The notes beneath the pieces are model-generated. The model was not told the origin of the DNA. It searched no databases and worked only from the letters and a program-made list of their open reading frames with translations. Below, piece by piece: positions 26,574-34,936 of a stretch of DNA of 64,000 nt. The stretch's first letter is position 1. Each line of letters starts with the position of its first letter. The position numbers and the translations under genes are program-made. The stretch is from JAJKIV01 sp036741775 (GTDB lineage: Bacteria; Gemmatimonadota; Gemmatimonadetes; Gemmatimonadales; Gemmatimonadaceae): contig DAINRQ010000032.1 in the NCBI GenBank assembly GCA_036741775.1, positions 1-64,000 on the forward strand, read 5' to 3'.

Positions 26574-28149
26574 AATCCACCGCCCTCGTTTCTCGGATCA
26601 CAACGACCTTGATCTGACCGGGGTACTGCAATTCCGCTTCGATACGACGCGCAATCTCTTCGGAAAGCGACGACATGCGCACGTCGTCCACGTCATCGGG
26701 TGTCACGAGCACGCGGATCTCGCGGCCCGCCTGAATCGCGAACACCTTCTCGACCCCGCGGTAGCTCGACGCGATCCGCTCGAGGCCCTCGAGGCGCTTC
26801 ACGTATGTCTCGAACGCCTCGCGCCGAGCGCCAGGCCGCGAGCCGGAGATGGCATCGGCGGCCTGGACGAGCACGGAGACCTCACTCTCGTGCGGGACAT
26901 CGTCGTGATGCGCGGCAATGCAGTTCACGACGAGTGGATGTTCGCCGTACTTCGTCGCGACCTCGACGCCGAGTTGCACGTGCGTGCCTTCGTGTTCGTG
27001 CGTGAGCACCTTGCCGACGTCGTGCAGGAGCGCGCCTCGTTTCGCCATCGGGACATCGAGCCCAAGCTCCGCCGCCATGATCCCAGCGAGGAACGCCACT
27101 TCCTTCGAGTGGGCCAGGATGTTCTGACCATAGCTCGTGCGCCACTTCATGCGCCCGATGAGCTTGATGAGCTCCGGGTGGAGGCCGGTAATGCCAGTTT
27201 CGTACGCGGCCTGTTCGCCGGTCTCGATGATCCCGGCGTCGACTTCCCGGCGCGCCTTGTTGACGACTTCCTCGATGCGCCCCGGGTGGATGCGGCCATC
27301 GGAGACGAGCTTCTCGAGTGCGATTCGCGCCACCTCGCGGCGCACCGGGTCGAAGCACGACACTACGACCGTATCAGGAGTGTCGTCGATGATGACGTCG
27401 ACGCCCGTCGCGAGCTCGAACGCGCGAATGTTTCGCCCCTCGCGCCCGATGATGCGCCCTTTCATTTCGTCGTTCGGCAGCGAAACGGCCGAGACTGCGA
27501 TCTCGGCCGTCTGCTCAGCCGCAATCCGCTGTACGGCGAGGGCAACGATCTTTCTCGCCTCGCGCTCCGCGTTCCGGCGCGCGGTCTCGCGGATCTCGCG
27601 AATGCGGTTCGCGGCATCCGCTTCCGCTTCGGCTTCCAGCCGGTGGATCAGCTCCGACTTCGCCTGCTCCGCCGACATCCCCGCGAGCGACTCGAGCCGG
27701 CGGCGCTCCTCTCCCATCAGCTTGTCGAGCTCCTGTTCACGCTCGGCGATCGCTTTCTCCTTGCGTCCGAGCTCACTGCCGCGCCGCCCGACTTCCTTCT
27801 CCCGTTGCTCGATGACGTCGAACTTCCGGTCGAGGACCGCTTCGCGATCCTGCACGCGCTTCTCCTCACGCTCGACCTCTTCGCGACGGCGGCGGGCTTC
27901 CACCTCCCAGTTCTCGCGGAGCTTGATCAGCTCCTCTTTCCCCGAGATCAGTGCGCTCTTTCGGAGAGACTCCGCCTCACGCTCGGCTTCGCCGACGATG
28001 CGGTTCGCGGTCTGCTCCGCGGTGGCCTTGGCGGCGGATTGGGCGGCGCGCTCGGCACTCTGCCCGGCGCGCCTCCCGAAAAAGAAAAAGGCCACGGAGG
28101 CGATGACGACCAATACGCCAAGCGCAGCACTCAGTGCCGTAGCAGTCAT
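26563..28149 (-). CDS. rny: ribonuclease Y
   Basis: Membrane-anchored endoribonuclease of mRNA decay. 528 residues. N-terminal membrane helix (LSAALGVLVVIASVAFFFFG), a charged coiled coil to about residue 200, a KH domain (SLPNDEMKGRIIGREGRNIR) and an HD phosphohydrolase domain (ILAHSKEVAFLAGIMAAELG, then GALLHDVGKVLTHEHEGTH). Use of RNase Y rather than RNase E is notable for a diderm. First gene of rny-folD-xseA-xseB-ispA-dxs-nadK-recN. Confidence 0.96.
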   Translation of the reverse strand: MTATALSAALGVLVVIASVAFFFFGRRAGQSAERAAQSAAKATAEQTANRIVGEAEREAESLRKSALISGKEELIKLRENWEVEARRRREEVEREEKRVQDREAVLDRKFDVIEQREKEVGRRGSELGRKEKAIAEREQELDKLMGEERRRLESLAGMSAEQAKSELIHRLEAEAEADAANRIREIRETARRNAEREARKIVALAVQRIAAEQTAEIAVSAVSLPNDEMKGRIIGREGRNIRAFELATGVDVIIDDTPDTVVVSCFDPVRREVARIALEKLVSDGRIHPGRIEEVVNKARREVDAGIIETGEQAAYETGITGLHPELIKLIGRMKWRTSYGQNILAHSKEVAFLAGIMAAELGLDVPMAKRGALLHDVGKVLTHEHEGTHVQLGVEVATKYGEHPLVVNCIAAHHDDVPHESEVSVLVQAADAISGSRPGARREAFETYVKRLEGLERIASSYRGVEKVFAIQAGREIRVLVTPDDVDDVRMSSLSEEIARRIEAELQYPGQIKVVVIRETRAVDFAR

Positions 28150-28388
28150 GTTGTATCTATGCTCCGCCCGGCGCGATGCCGGGGAGATGGGGTAACCGGG
28201 GCGCGCCGTAGGTGTCCTTCGAGGGATCCGTCCGGGCCGGCACCGGCGAAGGGCGCGGGACGGGACGGGTCTAACTACAAAGGGTACTTGAACCTACAGC
28301 TCGACGGGGTTGCTTGCGAGAAGCTACTTGGCGAGCCGAGAAAGCGCAATTACGCCCCTCGTGGCCAGGCTAACTCGCTCCAAACTTC
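28150..28388 (-). other. 239-bp zapA-rny intergenic region, possible structured RNA
   Basis: No open frame of note. In many bacteria the 6S RNA gene follows zapA, so an RNA here would not be surprising. On the minus strand GAGCGAG...CTCGGCTCGC and CTCG...CGAG pairings occur, but I could not draw a full 6S-like rod with a central bubble. A minus-strand TTGCGC-17-TAGCTT (about 28324-28352) could be the promoter for rny or for such an RNA. Confidence 0.25.
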
Positions 28389-28694
28389 TCACGCACCCGT
28401 TGGCGTACGCTTCGCGGGTGGCAGCCAGCGGCGAATCTCATCGCTCAGGCCGCGCATGGACTCCTCCACGGCGTGCTGGGCCTGCCGCGCGCGAAACAGC
28501 TCGTCCGTGATCTGTAGTGCAGCCAACACCGCGGCGCGGCTCGATTCGATGACGGCGCCGCTCGCCATGATCGAGCGAATCGTTTTGTCCACGTATGCAG
28601 CGACTTCGCGTGTGTGCTCGGGTGTCGCGTCGCTCCGGATCGTGAGATCCTGACCGACGATCGTCACCTTCACGGACGTCCGCTTGTCGCTCAT
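28389..28694 (-). CDS. zapA: cell division protein ZapA
   Basis: Promotes FtsZ bundling at the division ring. 101 residues, family length. Begins SVKVTIVGQDLTIRSDATPE and continues VAAYVDKTIRSIMASGAVIE, the ZapA globular domain, then a C-terminal helix (ITDELFRARQAQHAVEES). Start overlaps the end of the upstream coiled-coil gene (ATGA). Confidence 0.9.
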   Translation of the reverse strand: MSDKRTSVKVTIVGQDLTIRSDATPEHTREVAAYVDKTIRSIMASGAVIESSRAAVLAALQITDELFRARQAQHAVEESMRGLSDEIRRWLPPAKRTPTGA

Positions 28695-28990
28695 CGGTCG
28701 CTCCCGGCACGCTCGTGCTGCTGGCGAAGGAATCGCAGTTGGGCAACCACCTGGCTCGTTCGCTCGGTCGCGATCGACAGGCGTTGGCGGAGCTCCTCGT
28801 TCTCCTGTTCCACAGCCGCAAGGCGTTCGTGCGAGAACAGGTCCCCGGTCACGTTCGCTGACTCGAGTGCCTTCAACCGACCCTCGGCGGCAAGGGCTCG
28901 CCGCCGAAAGCCCGACAACTCCTCACCGAGATTCCGAACGAGCTGCTCGAGCTCGTTGAACGCGGTTACATCATTTGCGCTGTCGGACAC
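28691..28990 (-). CDS. small coiled-coil protein, ZapB-like candidate
   Basis: 99 residues from GTG 28990; AAGGAG at 28998-29003 fixes this start (the open frame reaches 29011). A single heptad-rich helix (FNELEQLVRNLGEELSGFRR, LAAVEQENEELRQRLSIATE). It overlaps pheT by 20 bp and zapA by 4 bp. Its position before zapA and its all-coiled-coil nature suggest a division-ring partner like ZapB, by context only. Confidence 0.65.
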   Translation of the reverse strand: MSDSANDVTAFNELEQLVRNLGEELSGFRRRALAAEGRLKALESANVTGDLFSHERLAAVEQENEELRQRLSIATERTSQVVAQLRFLRQQHERAGSDR

Positions 28991-31445
28991 CGAGCTCTCC
29001 TTCGAGGGCACGAAGTATCTTGTTGGTACGACCTTCGATTTCCTTGTCGCGTAGAGTGCGCGCCGGGTCCCGGAACGTCAATCGCCACGCCAGGCTTCGG
29101 ACGCCGGCCGGCAGTCCCTGACCTCGGAACTCGTCGAACAGGGCGAGTCGCTCCAGCAGCTCACCGCCGTTGTTGCGGATGACACGTTCCACGTCGGCCG
29201 CCTTCACCGAGTCGGGCACGAGCAGCGCGAGGTCGATCACCGCGGCTGGCGTCGATGGAAGCGCACGGAACTGCACGTGGGTCCGCGGTGGCGTCGCCGC
29301 CATGTGCGCATGAATCGCCTTGCCGGGCGGCGCGACGTCGGCGGACTCGACCACCCCCAACTCGAGCTCGATGCCGTACGCGGTGGATGCCCACACCGGC
29401 GCGTCGAGCGCGAGTGTTCGAACGATGCCGCGCGTCTCACCATCGATCTGTATCGACCACAGCAGACCACCGTTCTCCTCGGCAGCCGCGCCGAGTGAGA
29501 TGCTGCTGCCCGGGTAGGAGAGTTCCGCGACGCGCTCCGCGATCGCCTTCGCATCCCACTGGTCGTAGCGCGGCGGCTTGGGATCGGTGAAGTGCGGCGG
29601 CCGTCGATCACCCATCACCACGACGCCGACGTGCTTCTTCTCGAGTGGAAGCAACGAGCCCGATCGGGGCTCGAAGACCGCGCCAACCTCGAACAAGCGG
29701 ACGTTGCCCTGCATGTGTGAGAGGTTGAACTCGGCGCGGCTGGCGAGCGTCTCGAGAATCGAACGTCGGAGGTGCGCCTCGTTCTCGGCGACGGGGTTTG
29801 CGACGCGTACATGCGTGCGGTCGTCGCCGGCGACGAAGGGGAGCGGCCGAACCTCGTACAGGCCGTCGCCCATGAGGGCGTCCTGGAGCCGCGTCTCGAA
29901 CTCGAAGTCAGGCGCGTCAGGTACCGCGCTCACCTTGAACGGACGCAGTTCGCTCGAGAACGCGTCATAGCCGTGCAGCCGGGCGATCTCCTCGATCACG
30001 TCGATCTCCGCAATGACGTCTGGACGCCACGTGGGAGGCTCGACGACGAACTCCTCGTTCTCGTCGAGCATCTCCGTGCCCGGGCGGACGTCGGCGGAGA
30101 AGCCGATCGAGCGAAGCAGTGAAACGACGCGTCCCGCGGGAACGGGGTCGCCCAGCACCTGCTTCACTCGCGCGGCGCGGACGTTGATCGAGGACCGCTC
30201 CGTTGCGGTCGGATGCACATCGACCGCGGGTTCCGCCGCACCGCCCGCGAGCGCAATGATCAGAGCAACCGCGTGCTGGAGTCGCACTGGCGCAGACGCG
30301 GCGTCAGTCCCTCGCTCGAAGCGATAGCTGGCTTCGGTAGTAAGTGAGAGCTCACGGCGCATCTGGCGAGTTCGCCGAGGGTTGAACGCCGCGACCTCGA
30401 GTAGTATGTCGGTCGTGTCCGACGTCACCTCCGTGTCGCGCCCACCCATGACGCCGGCGAGCGCCTGCGCTCGGTCCGCGTCCGCGATGACGCACATGTC
30501 CGGACCAAGGGTTCGTTCCACTCCATCGAGGGTGACCAGGTTCTCGCCCGGCTTCGCGCGCCTGACGACGATCGCCGGCCCGCCGAGCTTCGCGGCATCG
30601 AACGCGTGCATCGGCTGCCCGAACCCCAGCAGCATGAAGTTCGTGATGTCGACGATGTTGTTGATCGATCGGACGCCCGCCCCCTCGAGTCGGCGGACGA
30701 GCCAGTCCGGGCTCGGTCCCACGCGGACGCCGCGCACGACGACTCCGAGGTAGCGCGGACAGCCATCGACGTCCTCGATTCGAACGGTCACGCCGCCGGT
30801 CGATCCCTCGCGCGACACGGACTGCATGGCCACGCTGCTCGAGGGGCCGCCGATGTGGCCGAGTGCCGCACGCTCGAGCTCGAGCGGTTTGGCGAGCGCA
30901 GCAGCCACCTCGCGCGCTACGCCGAGATGCGACAGCAGGTCGGGGCGATTGGCGCCGACGTCGACGACGAGCCTGGAATCGGAGATCGATGGCAGCGCGG
31001 CGAGTAGCGGCGTTCCGGGTGGAACGTCCACGTCGAGCTCCAGGATACCATCCTGATCTTCGCCGAGTCCGATCTCCCGCGCCGAGCAGAGCATCCCGTT
31101 CGAGACGGCACCGCGGATCTTCCGACGCTCGATCACGAGACCGCCGGGCATCTTCGTGCCCGTCTTCGCGAACGGGTACAGCTTCCCGGCCTGTACGTTC
31201 GGGGCGCCGCAGACCACGTCGAGCAACTCGCCGGTGCCGGCATCGACCTTCGTCACCGAGAGGCGGTCGCTATCGGGGTGACGTGCGGCCTCGACTACGC
31301 GCGCGACGACGAACGGCCGCAGCTCGTCGCGTAGCGTTTCGATGGCGTCGACCGTGGCCGCGCGCGACGTGATGAGGTCGCGCAGCGCCGCCGGCGTGAG
31401 ATCCAGGTCGACGAAATCCTTCAGCCAGGTATACGAAACGTTCAT
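28971..31445 (-). CDS. pheT: phenylalanyl-tRNA synthetase beta subunit
   Basis: Cytosolic heterotetramer subunit with PheS. 824 residues, typical. Begins MNVSYTWLKDFVDLDLTPAA; EMAP-type tRNA-binding fold at about 40-155 (VVEAARHPDSDRLSVTKVDA), B3/B4 editing region (NIVDITNFMLLGFGQPMHAF), B5, and a C-terminal anticodon-binding domain (QFRALPSTPAAVIDLALLVP). ATG overlaps the pheS stop (ATGA). Confidence 0.97.
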   Translation of the reverse strand: MNVSYTWLKDFVDLDLTPAALRDLITSRAATVDAIETLRDELRPFVVARVVEAARHPDSDRLSVTKVDAGTGELLDVVCGAPNVQAGKLYPFAKTGTKMPGGLVIERRKIRGAVSNGMLCSAREIGLGEDQDGILELDVDVPPGTPLLAALPSISDSRLVVDVGANRPDLLSHLGVAREVAAALAKPLELERAALGHIGGPSSSVAMQSVSREGSTGGVTVRIEDVDGCPRYLGVVVRGVRVGPSPDWLVRRLEGAGVRSINNIVDITNFMLLGFGQPMHAFDAAKLGGPAIVVRRAKPGENLVTLDGVERTLGPDMCVIADADRAQALAGVMGGRDTEVTSDTTDILLEVAAFNPRRTRQMRRELSLTTEASYRFERGTDAASAPVRLQHAVALIIALAGGAAEPAVDVHPTATERSSINVRAARVKQVLGDPVPAGRVVSLLRSIGFSADVRPGTEMLDENEEFVVEPPTWRPDVIAEIDVIEEIARLHGYDAFSSELRPFKVSAVPDAPDFEFETRLQDALMGDGLYEVRPLPFVAGDDRTHVRVANPVAENEAHLRRSILETLASRAEFNLSHMQGNVRLFEVGAVFEPRSGSLLPLEKKHVGVVVMGDRRPPHFTDPKPPRYDQWDAKAIAERVAELSYPGSSISLGAAAEENGGLLWSIQIDGETRGIVRTLALDAPVWASTAYGIELELGVVESADVAPPGKAIHAHMAATPPRTHVQFRALPSTPAAVIDLALLVPDSVKAADVERVIRNNGGELLERLALFDEFRGQGLPAGVRSLAWRLTFRDPARTLRDKEIEGRTNKILRALEGELGVRQRK

Positions 31446-32464
31446 CGGGCGATCTGCTCCAGGAACCGGACGTCCGAGTCATAGAGGAGTCGGATGTCGG
31501 GAATGGCGTAGCGCGCGAGCGCGATGCGCGCCGGCCCCATGCCGAATGCCCAGCCGGTGTAGCGCTCGCTGTCGATCCCTGCGGCGTCCAACACCGCGGG
31601 GTGAACCATGCCGCTGCCGAGGATCTCGAGCCAGCCGGTGCCCTTACAGGTGGGGCAGCCCGAGCCACCACACACCCCGCACTGGGCGTCCATTTCGGCG
31701 GACGGCTCCGTGAACGGGAAGAAGCTCGGACGGAAGCGCGTGCGCGCGCTCCCGAAGAAACGGCGAGCGAAGTTCGTGAGCGTGGCCTTGAGATCGACGA
31801 AGCTCACCCCTTCGTCGACGGACAGCCCTTCGAGCTGCGAGAACATCGGCGCGTGGGACGGATCGAAGAAGTCGCGCCGATACACGTTCCCGGGCGCGAG
31901 GATCCGGATGGGCGGCGCCCATCGCTGCATGGTGCGCACCTGCACCGGCGAGGTGTGCGTGCGCAGGAGCGTCCCCGGTCCGAGGTAGAGCGTGTCGTGT
32001 GCGTCGAGCGCGGGATGGTCCGGCGGGAAGTTCAGGGAGCCGAAGTTGTACCATTCGGTCTCGGCTTCGGGGCCTAACGCGATGGTGAACCCGAGCTCGC
32101 GGAAGATCTCCTCGATCTCACGAATGACGAGCGTGACCGGGTGCCGCCCGCCGCGCCACGGGTGACGCGCCGGCATCGTGAGGTCGGCCGCGGTGTCGTG
32201 GGTGCGTGCCGGCGCGGCGGCTTCGCGCGCTTGCATGGCGTCGTCGAAGCGCTTGCGCACACGATTGAGCGCGATCCCCGCGTCGCGGCGGCCGTCCGGC
32301 GGAACGGTCGTGATGGACCGCTGAAGCTGGTCGAGCTGGGCGCGCCAGTCGCGAAGCTCGCCCTTCACGGCGTCGAGGCGCGTGGCCGGGTCGATGGCGG
32401 CGAGCCGCTCGGCGAGCTCGCGCTCCAGGCGCTCGGCGGTGGCGACATATTCTTGGAGTGTCAC
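31442..32464 (-). CDS. pheS: phenylalanyl-tRNA synthetase alpha subunit
   Basis: Class II catalytic subunit. 340 residues from GTG 32464 (VTLQEYVATAERLE). The open frame runs on to 32557 through a hairpin and a heptamer array and is rejected. N-terminal coiled coil, then LRTHTSPVQVRTM and GNVYRRDFFDPSHAPMFSQL (motif 2) and a CGVCGGSGCPTCKGTGW Cys insertion before LGSGMVHPAVL; motif 3 is GWAFGMGPARIALARYAIPD. Belongs to the infC-rpmI-rplT-pheS-pheT cluster. Confidence 0.96.
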   Translation of the reverse strand: MTLQEYVATAERLERELAERLAAIDPATRLDAVKGELRDWRAQLDQLQRSITTVPPDGRRDAGIALNRVRKRFDDAMQAREAAAPARTHDTAADLTMPARHPWRGGRHPVTLVIREIEEIFRELGFTIALGPEAETEWYNFGSLNFPPDHPALDAHDTLYLGPGTLLRTHTSPVQVRTMQRWAPPIRILAPGNVYRRDFFDPSHAPMFSQLEGLSVDEGVSFVDLKATLTNFARRFFGSARTRFRPSFFPFTEPSAEMDAQCGVCGGSGCPTCKGTGWLEILGSGMVHPAVLDAAGIDSERYTGWAFGMGPARIALARYAIPDIRLLYDSDVRFLEQIAR

Positions 32465-32480
32465 GGTGCGCCAGTCGATA

Positions 32481-32494
32481 TCGGAAGTCGGAAG
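32481..32494. repeat. heptamer array, 2 x TCGGAAG plus a degenerate third
   Basis: TCGGAAG TCGGAAG TCGAGAG, 17 bp upstream of the pheS start codon. Confidence 0.7.
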
Positions 32495-32532
32495 TCGAGA
32501 GCGAGCGGGGAGTCGATCGCTACAACGGGAAC

Positions 32533-32566
32533 GGCGGCAGCAATGACGTGAGGTCATGCTGCCGCC
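32533..32566 (-). promoter_or_regulatory. very stable hairpin in the rplT-pheS gap
   Basis: GGCGGCAGC + ATGAC pair with GTCAT + GCTGCCGCC around a 5-nt loop, with one bulged base: 14 bp. On the transcribed (minus) strand no T-run follows, so it is not a classical terminator. Enterobacteria hold the pheM attenuator in this gap, but no Phe-rich leader peptide is seen here. Confidence 0.55.
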
Positions 32567-32591
32567 GCGGCTTTTCAGGTGGCAGGGCCCG

Positions 32592-32619
32592 GACTGCCGA
32601 GTCCCGTGTCCCTTATCCT
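32592..32619. repeat. degenerate heptamer tract
   Basis: On the plus strand successive 7-mers CTGCCGA, GTCCCGT, GTCCCTT and ATCCTGT (then GTCCTTG) share the TCC spacing, which is equivalent to GGA-led heptamers on the minus strand. It lies just after the rplT stop. Confidence 0.45.
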
Positions 32620-32631
32620 GTGTCCTTGCGA

Positions 32632-32994
32632 TTACGCCGCGCTCAGCGCTGACCGCGCCTTGTCAACGAGCGCGGTAAACGCGGCGGGATCGTGCACGGC
32701 GAGATCGGCGAGGATCTTCCGGTCGACTTCGATCCCGGCCTTCTTGAGCCCGTTCATGAAGACGCTGTAGCTCATGTCGTTCTGATGCGCTGCGGCGTTG
32801 ATGCGCGTGATCCAGAGACGGCGGAAGTCGCGCTTCTTGTTCCGGCGATCGCGATACGCATAACGCCAGCCGCGCTCGACGGTCTCCTTGGCGGGGCGCC
32901 ACAGTTTGCTCCGTGCGCCGAACGCACCGCGAGCAGCCTTCATGATTTTCTTCTTGCGCTTCAAGCGCACGACGTTCGACTTGACGCGTGGCAT
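32632..32994 (-). CDS. rplT: 50S ribosomal protein L20
   Basis: 120 residues. Starts MPRVKSNVVRLKRKKKIMKA and continues GYGA-type KLWRPAKETVERGWRYAYRD, then RRLWITRINAAAHQNDMSYS, all standard for L20. L20 is the known autoregulator of this operon in several phyla; see the leader upstream of infC. Confidence 0.98.
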   Translation of the reverse strand: MPRVKSNVVRLKRKKKIMKAARGAFGARSKLWRPAKETVERGWRYAYRDRRNKKRDFRRLWITRINAAAHQNDMSYSVFMNGLKKAGIEVDRKILADLAVHDPAAFTALVDKARSALSAA

Positions 32995-33006
32995 CGGAGT
33001 TCCTCC

Positions 33007-33204
33007 TTAGGCGAGAAGCAGCCGCTTCAGGTTCTTGGCTTCTCCATTCGTGGCGACCGTCGTGCTGCGACGGAGGTTGCGCTTCCGCTTGGAGGTCTTC
33101 TTGGTGAGGATGTGGCTCTTGTACGCCTTGCTGCGCTTCACCTTGCCGCTTCCCGTGACCGAGAAGCGCTTTTTCGCGCCCTTGTGGGTTTTCATTTTCG
33201 GCAT
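33007..33204 (-). CDS. rpmI: 50S ribosomal protein L35
   Basis: 65 residues: MPKMKTHKGAKKRFSVTGSG, then KVKRSKAYKSHILTKKTSKR. Standard L35, between infC and rplT. Confidence 0.98.
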   Translation of the reverse strand: MPKMKTHKGAKKRFSVTGSGKVKRSKAYKSHILTKKTSKRKRNLRRSTTVATNGEAKNLKRLLLA

Positions 33205-33217
33205 AACACGCGCTCGC

Positions 33218-33733
33218 TCATTTCGGCGTGAGAATCATCGTCATCGACTTGCCTTCCATTTTCGGATCGCTCTCGATCTTCGCGACGTCGGCGAGTTCGG
33301 CGGCGACCCGGTCGACCACGGCCTTCCCCAGCTCGGGATGCGCGATCTGCCGACCGCGGAACATGAGGGTGACCTTGACCTTGTTGCCTTCTCCCAGGAA
33401 GCGGCGGGCGTGGCGCGTCTTGGTTTCGAAGTCGTGATCCTCGATCCCCGGGCGGTACTTGACCTCCTTGAGGTGGATCACGTGCTGCTTCTTCTTGGCC
33501 TGGCGGGCCATCTTGGCCTGTTCGAACTTGAACTTCCCGTAGTCCATGATGCGAACAACGGGGGGCCTCGCCATCGGCGCGACTTCGACCAGATCCAACC
33601 CTTGCTCTTGTGCGGCCGCCAGCGCGGCATCCAAATCCAGGATCCCCATCTGGCTACCGTCGGCAGCAATGACGCGTAGGGGACTGATGCGGATTTGACG
33701 ATTGACGCGGACGCGCTTCGTGTTGTCCTGAAT
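33218..33733 (-). CDS. infC: translation initiation factor IF-3 with AUU start codon
   Basis: Prevents subunit joining and proofreads start codons. 171 residues from ATT at 33733 (reads IQDNTKRVRVNRQIRISPLR). GGAG at 33742-33745 lies 8 nt upstream. The longer frame to 33790 enters the leader hairpins and does not look like IF-3. AUU initiation is the classical device by which IF-3 limits its own translation. N domain VNRQIRISPLRVIAADGSQM; linker; C domain KKKQHVIHLKEVKYRPGIED, then HPELGKAVVDRV. Confidence 0.93.
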   Translation of the reverse strand: MQDNTKRVRVNRQIRISPLRVIAADGSQMGILDLDAALAAAQEQGLDLVEVAPMARPPVVRIMDYGKFKFEQAKMARQAKKKQHVIHLKEVKYRPGIEDHDFETKTRHARRFLGEGNKVKVTLMFRGRQIAHPELGKAVVDRVAAELADVAKIESDPKMEGKSMTMILTPK

Positions 33734-33790
33734 AGCTCGTGCTCCAAGAGAGAGACCGGTCGGACCGTGACCTGCCCGGCTCGCGACCAT

Positions 33791-33848
33791 AAAAAATGCG
33801 GACCCCCATATGGAGCCCGCTTCGCGCCAGCCTCCACATGGAGGTGGC
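33791..33848 (-). promoter_or_regulatory. candidate transcription attenuator in the infC leader
   Basis: On the minus strand, hairpin 1 is GCC-CCTCCA-TG-TGGAGG-GGC (33826-33848); hairpin 2 is GCGG..CTCC-ATAT-GGGG..CCGC (33798-33820), then A and a T6 run (33791-33796), a terminator form. Hairpin 1's CCTCCAT can also pair with ATGGGGG of hairpin 2, so the structures are mutually exclusive, as an antiterminator needs. It lies about 60 nt before the infC start. It resembles in logic the L20 leader of Firmicutes. Confidence 0.6.
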
Positions 33849-33944
33849 GTTCTTCGAGAACTCCTGTAGCACTACCCGGTCGACGTCCGTGGTAGGCCAA
33901 AGGGTGAGAGCGTCCTCGCTCTACTTACCGCATTGTGAGGGCGT

Positions 33945-33973
33945 AAGTTAGGCGCCCTCGATCCGGTCGTCAA
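33945..33973 (-). promoter_or_regulatory. promoter of the infC-rpmI-rplT-pheST operon
   Basis: Minus strand TTGACG (33968-33973), 17-bp spacer, TAACTT (33945-33950). It predicts a leader of about 200 nt before infC. A GTTAGGC motif overlaps the -10. Confidence 0.65.
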
Positions 33974-33981
33974 GGTGAGCA

Positions 33982-34005
33982 CGCAGCTCGCAGCTAGCTG
34001 CTAGC
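33982..34005. repeat. heptamer array CGCAGCT x2 with AGCTGCTAGC
   Basis: CGCAGCT CGCAGCT then AGCTGCTAGC. The array supplies the last codons and the TAG stop of the MBL-fold gene on the minus strand. Confidence 0.65.
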
Positions 34006-34890
34006 ATCCAATACATACCCCTTCCCCTCCTGCTTCACCCGACCTGTCGCGACCATGGCATCGTGCTCGAAAATCACGAGCCACCCCTCGCGCACCGCCT
34101 TCCCGAGCATCGCACGCTTCGTCTCGAGCGTCACGAGCGGCTCGACGTCGTAGCCCATGATCCACGGCAGCGGCAGGTGCGCGGTCGTCGGGACCAGGTC
34201 CGCCGGGTAGAACGCAACCTCGCCGTCGGACTCGATGAGGACCGACTGATGGAACGGCGTATGGCCCGGCGTCGGGATCACGCGAACCCCCCACACGATC
34301 TCGCGCTCGCCGTCCACGAAGTCGAACCGATTTGCGTCAACCACCGGCGCGAAGTTGTGCGGAAAGTAGCTGCCCGCGGTACGCTCGTTCGTGTGCGTCG
34401 CGTACACCCACTCACCGCGCTGCACGATGTAGCGCGCGTTCGGAAACGCGAGGCGAACCTCTCCACCCTCGTCGACAAAGGTGTTGCCGCCCGCGTGGTC
34501 GAAGTGCAGGTGCGTGTCGATCACGAGCGCGATGTCGTCCGGTCGCGTGCCAACCTGCGCCAGTCCATCCTCGAGGAGCGTTCGTCCGCCGGCACCGGTG
34601 TTCTCGATGCCGTAGATGTCGTGGAACTTCGCCGTCTCTTTGTTCCCCGCCCCGGTATCCACGAGCACGAGCCCCGACTCATGCTCGATCAGCAGGCAGC
34701 GCATACCGAGCTGAATGCGATTGCGCTCGTCTGGCAGGATCCGCCGCTCCCAGAGCGGCTTGGGCACGACGCCGAACATCGCGCCGCCGTCGAGCTTCTG
34801 TCCCCCGGCCTGTATCGCATGCACCACGAGCCGTCCAACCTTGAGCGTCTGAACCTGCGGCGCGAGTCTCGTTGTGCTTGGTGCAGTCAT
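33994..34890 (-). CDS. metallo-beta-lactamase-fold hydrolase
   Basis: 298 residues from ATG 34890; an in-frame extension reaches 35001 but overlaps the exonuclease gene. The zinc motif HxHxDH is present in LVIDTHLHFDHAGGNTFVDE; further ligands are expected in RVIPTPGHTPFHQSVLIESD and in AFYPADLVPTT. Of the glyoxalase II/quorum-lactonase-like broad superfamily; substrate unknown. The last residues (DASS) are encoded by the adjacent heptamer array. No clear SD. Confidence 0.85.
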   Translation of the reverse strand: MTAPSTTRLAPQVQTLKVGRLVVHAIQAGGQKLDGGAMFGVVPKPLWERRILPDERNRIQLGMRCLLIEHESGLVLVDTGAGNKETAKFHDIYGIENTGAGGRTLLEDGLAQVGTRPDDIALVIDTHLHFDHAGGNTFVDEGGEVRLAFPNARYIVQRGEWVYATHTNERTAGSYFPHNFAPVVDANRFDFVDGEREIVWGVRVIPTPGHTPFHQSVLIESDGEVAFYPADLVPTTAHLPLPWIMGYDVEPLVTLETKRAMLGKAVREGWLVIFEHDAMVATGRVKQEGKGYVLDASS

Positions 34891-34936
34891 CGTCGGTGAA
34901 GTCGTGTGGGTGCGCGTGACGACTTCATCCTCGCCG

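Noticed and set aside
26515..28653. 712-codon open frame antisense to rny
   Set aside because: Shadow of RNase Y coding constraint; no start context or motif.
32464..32557. N-terminal extension of PheS to 32557
   Set aside because: It would translate a stable hairpin and heptamer repeats into a Cys/Arg-rich segment not found in PheS; GTG 32464 matches the usual N-terminus.
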